DNA from: Streptomyces gelaticus
GTDB taxonomy: Bacteria > Actinomycetota > Actinomycetes > Streptomycetales > Streptomycetaceae
Reading direction: 5' to 3'
Length of the DNA: 64,000 bases
NCBI RefSeq assembly: GCF_014649535.1
Contig: NZ_BMTF01000016.1
Span: 62,001-126,000 of the forward strand
In this document: in pieces, positions 61,076 to 64,000 of the stretch
Layout of the letters: every line of letters begins with the position of its first letter
Position numbering within the stretch: position 1 is the first letter of the stretch
The notes under the pieces: model-generated
Told to the model about the DNA's origin: nothing
What the model saw: the letters and a program-made list of their open reading frames with translations, nothing else
Databases searched by the model: none
Program-made: the position numbers and the translations under genes

Positions 61076-61765
61076 ATGGAGGGCATGGCGCGCAGCAACA
61101 GCAGGAAGACCGGGAGCATCCCGGCGGCCCGGCGGCCGGAGGTACGGCTCCCGCCGCTCGTTCCGTACGACGGCGGGGGCCTGGAGCCGGACGGGGACTA
61201 CGACGGGCTGCGGTTCGAGGGGACGGATCTCGCGGACGAGTCCGGTCCCGGAGCCCGGTTCATGGACTGCGCGCTGGACGGCTGCGCGCTGGACCGCGCG
61301 GAGCTGGTCAGGGCCCGCTTCATCGACTCGGTGCTGACGGGCGTACGGGGCGTGGGCATCGATCTCGCGGGGGCCTCGCTGCGTGACGTGGAGGTGGTGG
61401 ACGCCCGGCTGGGCGGGGTGCAGCTGCACGGCGCGGTGCTGGAGCGGGTGCTGGTGCGCGGCGGGAAGATCGACTACCTGAATCTGCGCAAGGCCCGGCT
61501 CAAGGACGTGGTGTTCGAGGGCTGTGTGCTCTCCGAGCCGGATTTCGGGGACGCGCAGCTGGTGCGGGTGGAGTTCCGTGACTGTGTGCTGAAGCGGGCC
61601 GACTTCAGCTCCGTGCGGATGGAGTCGGTGGACCTGCGCACGGTCGCGGAGCTGGACATCGCGCGCGGGGTGGAGCGGCTGTCGGGTGCGGTGATCAGCC
61701 CGGCGCAGCTGATGGAGCTGGCGCCGGCGTTCGCGGCGCAGATCGGGGTGCGTGTGGAGGTGTAG
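61076..61765 (+). CDS. pentapeptide-repeat-like protein
   Basis: A 229-residue protein whose core (about 55-195) repeats A/C-D/N-[LF]-x-x units (LRFEGTDLADE, MDCALDGCALDRAELVRARF, VVDARLGGVQLHGAVLERV, LRKARLKDVVFEGCVLSEPDF), forming a right-handed quadrilateral beta-helix. Some pentapeptide-repeat proteins mimic DNA and protect gyrase, but most have no known role. ATG 61076 or ATG 61085 may be used; no clear ribosome site decides. Confidence 0.8.
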   Translation: MEGMARSNSRKTGSIPAARRPEVRLPPLVPYDGGGLEPDGDYDGLRFEGTDLADESGPGARFMDCALDGCALDRAELVRARFIDSVLTGVRGVGIDLAGASLRDVEVVDARLGGVQLHGAVLERVLVRGGKIDYLNLRKARLKDVVFEGCVLSEPDFGDAQLVRVEFRDCVLKRADFSSVRMESVDLRTVAELDIARGVERLSGAVISPAQLMELAPAFAAQIGVRVEV

Positions 61766-61778
61766 CGGAGAGAAGGCG

Positions 61779-62276
61779 TCAGACCCGGGGGAAGCGGGCC
61801 TGGAGGTCCCAGATCACGGGGTTGTCGGCGAGACCTTCGTGCATGTCGGCGAGGTCGGCGATCAGGTCGTGCAGGAAGTCGCGGGCCTCGCGGCGCAGCA
61901 GTGAGTGGCTGAAGGTGAGCGGGGGCTCCTCGCCGGGCATCCAGTCCGCTTCGACGTCGACCCAGCCGAAGCGGCGCTCGAAGAGCATCCGGTCGGACGA
62001 TTCGGTGAAGTCCAGCTCGGCGAACTGCCGGTGGTGCGAGCGGTTGCCGCGCGGGTCCTGGTCGATCTGCTCGACGATGTCGCACAGTGCCCACGCGAAG
62101 TCGAGTACCGGCACCCATCCCCAGGCCGTGGATACCTCGCGGTCCTCCTTGGTGTCCGCGAGGTAGACGTCCCCGGAGAACAGATCGTGCCGCAGGGCGT
62201 GGACGTCCGCGCGGCGGTAGTCGGTCTGCGGGGGATCGGGGAAGCGCCGGGAGAGGGAGTAGCCGATGTCGAGCAC
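61779..62276 (-). CDS. conserved hypothetical protein
   Basis: A 165-residue acidic protein, starting at GTG 62276 (MLDIGYSLSRRFPDPPQTDY), with DFAWALCDIVEQIDQDPRGN and a C-terminal REARDFLHDLIADLADMHE helix. I do not recognise a named function; similar short proteins occur in Streptomyces. It converges with the pentapeptide-repeat gene (13 bp). Confidence 0.72.
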   Translation of the reverse strand: MLDIGYSLSRRFPDPPQTDYRRADVHALRHDLFSGDVYLADTKEDREVSTAWGWVPVLDFAWALCDIVEQIDQDPRGNRSHHRQFAELDFTESSDRMLFERRFGWVDVEADWMPGEEPPLTFSHSLLRREARDFLHDLIADLADMHEGLADNPVIWDLQARFPRV

Positions 62277-62391
62277 GCTTCGATGGTGCCATGCCGGGCG
62301 GGGCCTCAATGCCGTGGTGGTCGGTTTCTCGATCGGGTGATGACTGCCGGATTCGGTGATTCGGCATATGCGGGATGCATATTCTCTGCTC

Positions 62392-62894
62392 ATGGTCAGC
62401 TCACCACATGAAGCGCAGCATCGGATTTTCCAGGAGAATCCGACATTGTTCGCCAGTGCCTTCCGGGCCCTGGGTGTCCCTTTTCCCGAATCGGTTGCTG
62501 TCTCCCTATTGGATACGGACCTGACCGAGATGCGCCCCGTCGAGCGCCACGTCGACACGCTGTTACGGATCGATGTGGTGGGCGGCAGGAGGCCGGCCTG
62601 GGCGATACCCCGGCCCGCGAGATCTGGAGGAATCTGATGAGTGCGAGCCTCAGCCACTTCCGCGGCATCGTCGCCGAAAGCTTCCGGGATGAGGGGCGGG
62701 AAGAGGGACGGGAAGAAGGTACGGCGGAGGGGCAGGCCCGCATCGTGCTGCGGATTCTGGATCGTCGCGGGGTGCCGGTGGATGACACGGTCCGGGAGCG
62801 GATCGGTTCGTGCCGGGATTCCGAGTTGCTCGACACCTGGTCCGACAGGGCGCTCACGGCAACGACAGCCGACGAGCTGTTCGGCCAGGACTGA
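62392..62894 (+). pseudogene. Rpn/PD-(D/E)XK nuclease-like gene with large internal deletion
   Basis: The first part (MVSSPHEAQHRIFQENPTLF, VSLLDTDLTEMRPVERHVDT) is the start of a common Streptomyces family of about 300-residue Rpn-like nuclease/transposase-related proteins. After LLRIDVVGG the frame jumps to GLGDTPAREIWRNLM in another frame and continues as MSASLSHFRGIVAES through GREEGREEGTAEGQ to ELFGQD, the family's end. Roughly 170 central residues holding the nuclease core are missing, so the gene is dead. Confidence 0.75.
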
Positions 62895-62917
62895 CGCTCC
62901 GTTCGGGCAGGTTTGAT

Positions 62918-63547
62918 CTACGGCAGCAGCCGCTGCTCCTTGGCGACGGCGACGGCGCCCGCGCGGGTGTCGACGCCGAGTTTGTCGTAGATCCGGCCGA
63001 GGTGGGTCTTGACCGTGGCCTCGCTGATGAACAGGGCGCGGGCGATGTCGCGGTTGCCCAGGCCCTGGGAGAGCTGGGCCAGGATGTCGAGCTCTCGGTC
63101 GGTGAGGGTGGGCAGCGGCTTGCGCATCCGGGCCATGACGCGACTGGCCACCGGCGGGGAGAGCGTGGTGCGGCCCTGGGCGGCCGAGCGGATCGCGGCG
63201 AAGAGTTCCTCGGGGCGCTCGGCCTTCAGCAGATAGCCGGTGGCGCCCGCCTCGATGGCCCGGGTGATGTCGGCGTCCGTGTCGTACGTGGTGAGGACCA
63301 GCACATGCACGCCGGTGGCGGCGATGCGGCGGGTGGCCTCGACGCCGTCGATGCCCTCGCCGAGCTGGAGGTCCATCAGGATGACGTCCGGGGTGAGCTT
63401 GGTGGCCAGGGCGACGGCCTCCTCGCCGCTGCCGGCCTCGCCGACGACCTCGATGTCCGGTTCGCTGCCGAGGAGGGCGAGCAGACCGGCGCGCACGACG
63501 ACGTGGTCGTCGCAGAGCAGGATGCGTACGGGCGGCGTCGCGGTCAT
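62918..63547 (-). CDS. LuxR/NarL-type response regulator
   Basis: A 209-residue regulator. The receiver has the acidic pair in LLCDDHVVVRAG and the phosphoacceptor Asp in VILMDLQLGEG, with TTYDTD and YLLKAERPEEL downstream. The C-terminal HTH is LTDRELDILAQLSQGLGNRD, then SEATVKTHLGRIYDKLG. It is co-encoded with the overlapping histidine kinase upstream and is the output half of that two-component system. The stimulus is unknown. Confidence 0.93.
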   Translation of the reverse strand: MTATPPVRILLCDDHVVVRAGLLALLGSEPDIEVVGEAGSGEEAVALATKLTPDVILMDLQLGEGIDGVEATRRIAATGVHVLVLTTYDTDADITRAIEAGATGYLLKAERPEELFAAIRSAAQGRTTLSPPVASRVMARMRKPLPTLTDRELDILAQLSQGLGNRDIARALFISEATVKTHLGRIYDKLGVDTRAGAVAVAKEQRLLP

Positions 63548-64000
63548 GCGAGGTCCTCCGGGACGGTCGGCGGGGCGGCGGGGGTGAGGGGGACGGCGGC
63601 GGACAGCACCGTACCCTCGCCCGGCACCGACTCGATCGTCAGCGTGCCGCCGAGCTGCTGCAGCCGGGCCCGGATCGCGGGCAGCCCGTGACCGCGCACG
63701 CTGCCGGTCGTCCGGGCGGCCTCGGTGGGGGTGAAGCCCTGCCCGTTGTCGGCGATGTCCAGGACGACCCGGTCGTCGAGGTGGGTCAGCGTGAGCGCCG
63801 CCTCCGTCGCGTGGGCGTGCTCCTTCACATTGGCCAGCGCGCCCTGGGCGATGCGCCACAGCGCGGACTGCGTCCGGTCGGGCAGCGCGGTGTGCCCCTC
63901 GCCCTCCACATGGCAGCGGACCGTGAGCCGCCCCTGCCCCTGCGCCGTCTCGCGGGTGGCCAGGGCGCGCAGGGCCGCCTCCAGGCCGCCGCCCTCCGCG
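63544..64000 (-). CDS. sensor histidine kinase (HPK7/NarX type), C-terminal part
   Basis: The end of a kinase that runs off the right edge. The visible part includes the ATPase domain: N box ALANVKEHAHATEA, G1 VVLDIADNGQGF, and G2 SVRGHGLPAIRARLQQLGG. This is the HisKA_3-type kinase that pairs with LuxR-like regulators. Its stop overlaps the start of the response regulator gene (ATGA). Confidence 0.9.
   Translation of the reverse strand, partial: AEGGGLEAALRALATRETAQGQGRLTVRCHVEGEGHTALPDRTQSALWRIAQGALANVKEHAHATEAALTLTHLDDRVVLDIADNGQGFTPTEAARTTGSVRGHGLPAIRARLQQLGGTLTIESVPGEGTVLSAAVPLTPAAPPTVPEDLA

Overview
The window is chromosomal DNA of a high-G+C actinomycete, almost certainly Streptomyces. 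Codons are strongly G/C-ending, GTG starts and overlapping stop/start junctions are common, and it carries mycothiol (mshA) and non-mevalonate (ispD-ispF) genes, carD and msiK. The block phoU / phoR-phoP / lipoprotein / carD / ispD-ispF / cysS / rlmB / DoxX / msiK matches the gene order I recall for S. coelicolor SCO4228-SCO4240. The block XRE regulator / HbhA-like / DUF2516 / SpoIIE phosphatase / NlpC-P60 / methyltransferase / mshA / YbjN / gpmA also looks like conserved core.

Layout. 0-12.4 kb: asparaginase end, Eis-type acetyltransferase, two TetR regulators, DUF2199 protein, galE, a membrane protein, a MerR-PP2C fusion, a kinase-like APH protein, an alpha/beta hydrolase, and a 983-aa membrane-anchored protein ending in a restriction-endonuclease-fold (toxin-like) domain. 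12.923-23.772 kb: a complete Tn7-like transposon of 10,850 bp. It has TGT...ACA ends, arrays of 20-bp putative TnsB sites (four left, two right), a perfect 5-bp target duplication (CGGGG), and an overlapping tnsA-tnsB-tnsC-tniQ operon. Its cargo is decayed: a gene start cut by an ISAs1 fragment; a lower-G+C cassette between about 45-bp inverted repeats holding a beta-propeller gene and the start of a TIGR02270-like gene; a broken IS701-family element; a beta-helix gene; and the tail of an IS5-type transposase. 23.8-38.5 kb: core genes plus accessory items (RelE/ParE-type toxin-antitoxin pair, lipoproteins, MFS transporter, a 49-aa Cys-rich metallothionein-like protein). 38.6-52.4 kb: the pho-to-msiK core block, with a PHO box between phoU and phoR. 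52.6-64 kb: tRNA-Thr(UGU), a winged-helix regulator beside a secreted I36-like inhibitor, an amino-acid dehydrogenase/TPP enzyme/FAD oxidase group, small enzymes, a deleted Rpn-like nuclease pseudogene, and a LuxR-type two-component system running off the right edge.

How genes work together. phoR-phoP form a phosphate-sensing pair, with the divergent phoU under the shared PHO box. ispD and ispF overlap and are likely co-translated. MsiK is an ATPase that energises separately encoded sugar ABC importers. The dehydrogenase, TPP enzyme and FAD oxidase probably form an amino-acid catabolic group flanking two operator-like palindromes. Within the transposon, TnsA/TnsB would cut and join, TnsC would regulate, and TniQ would choose the target.

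The most notable items are the intact Tn7-like element with its exact boundaries, the foreign cassette inside it, and the membrane-anchored nuclease-toxin-like protein beside it.
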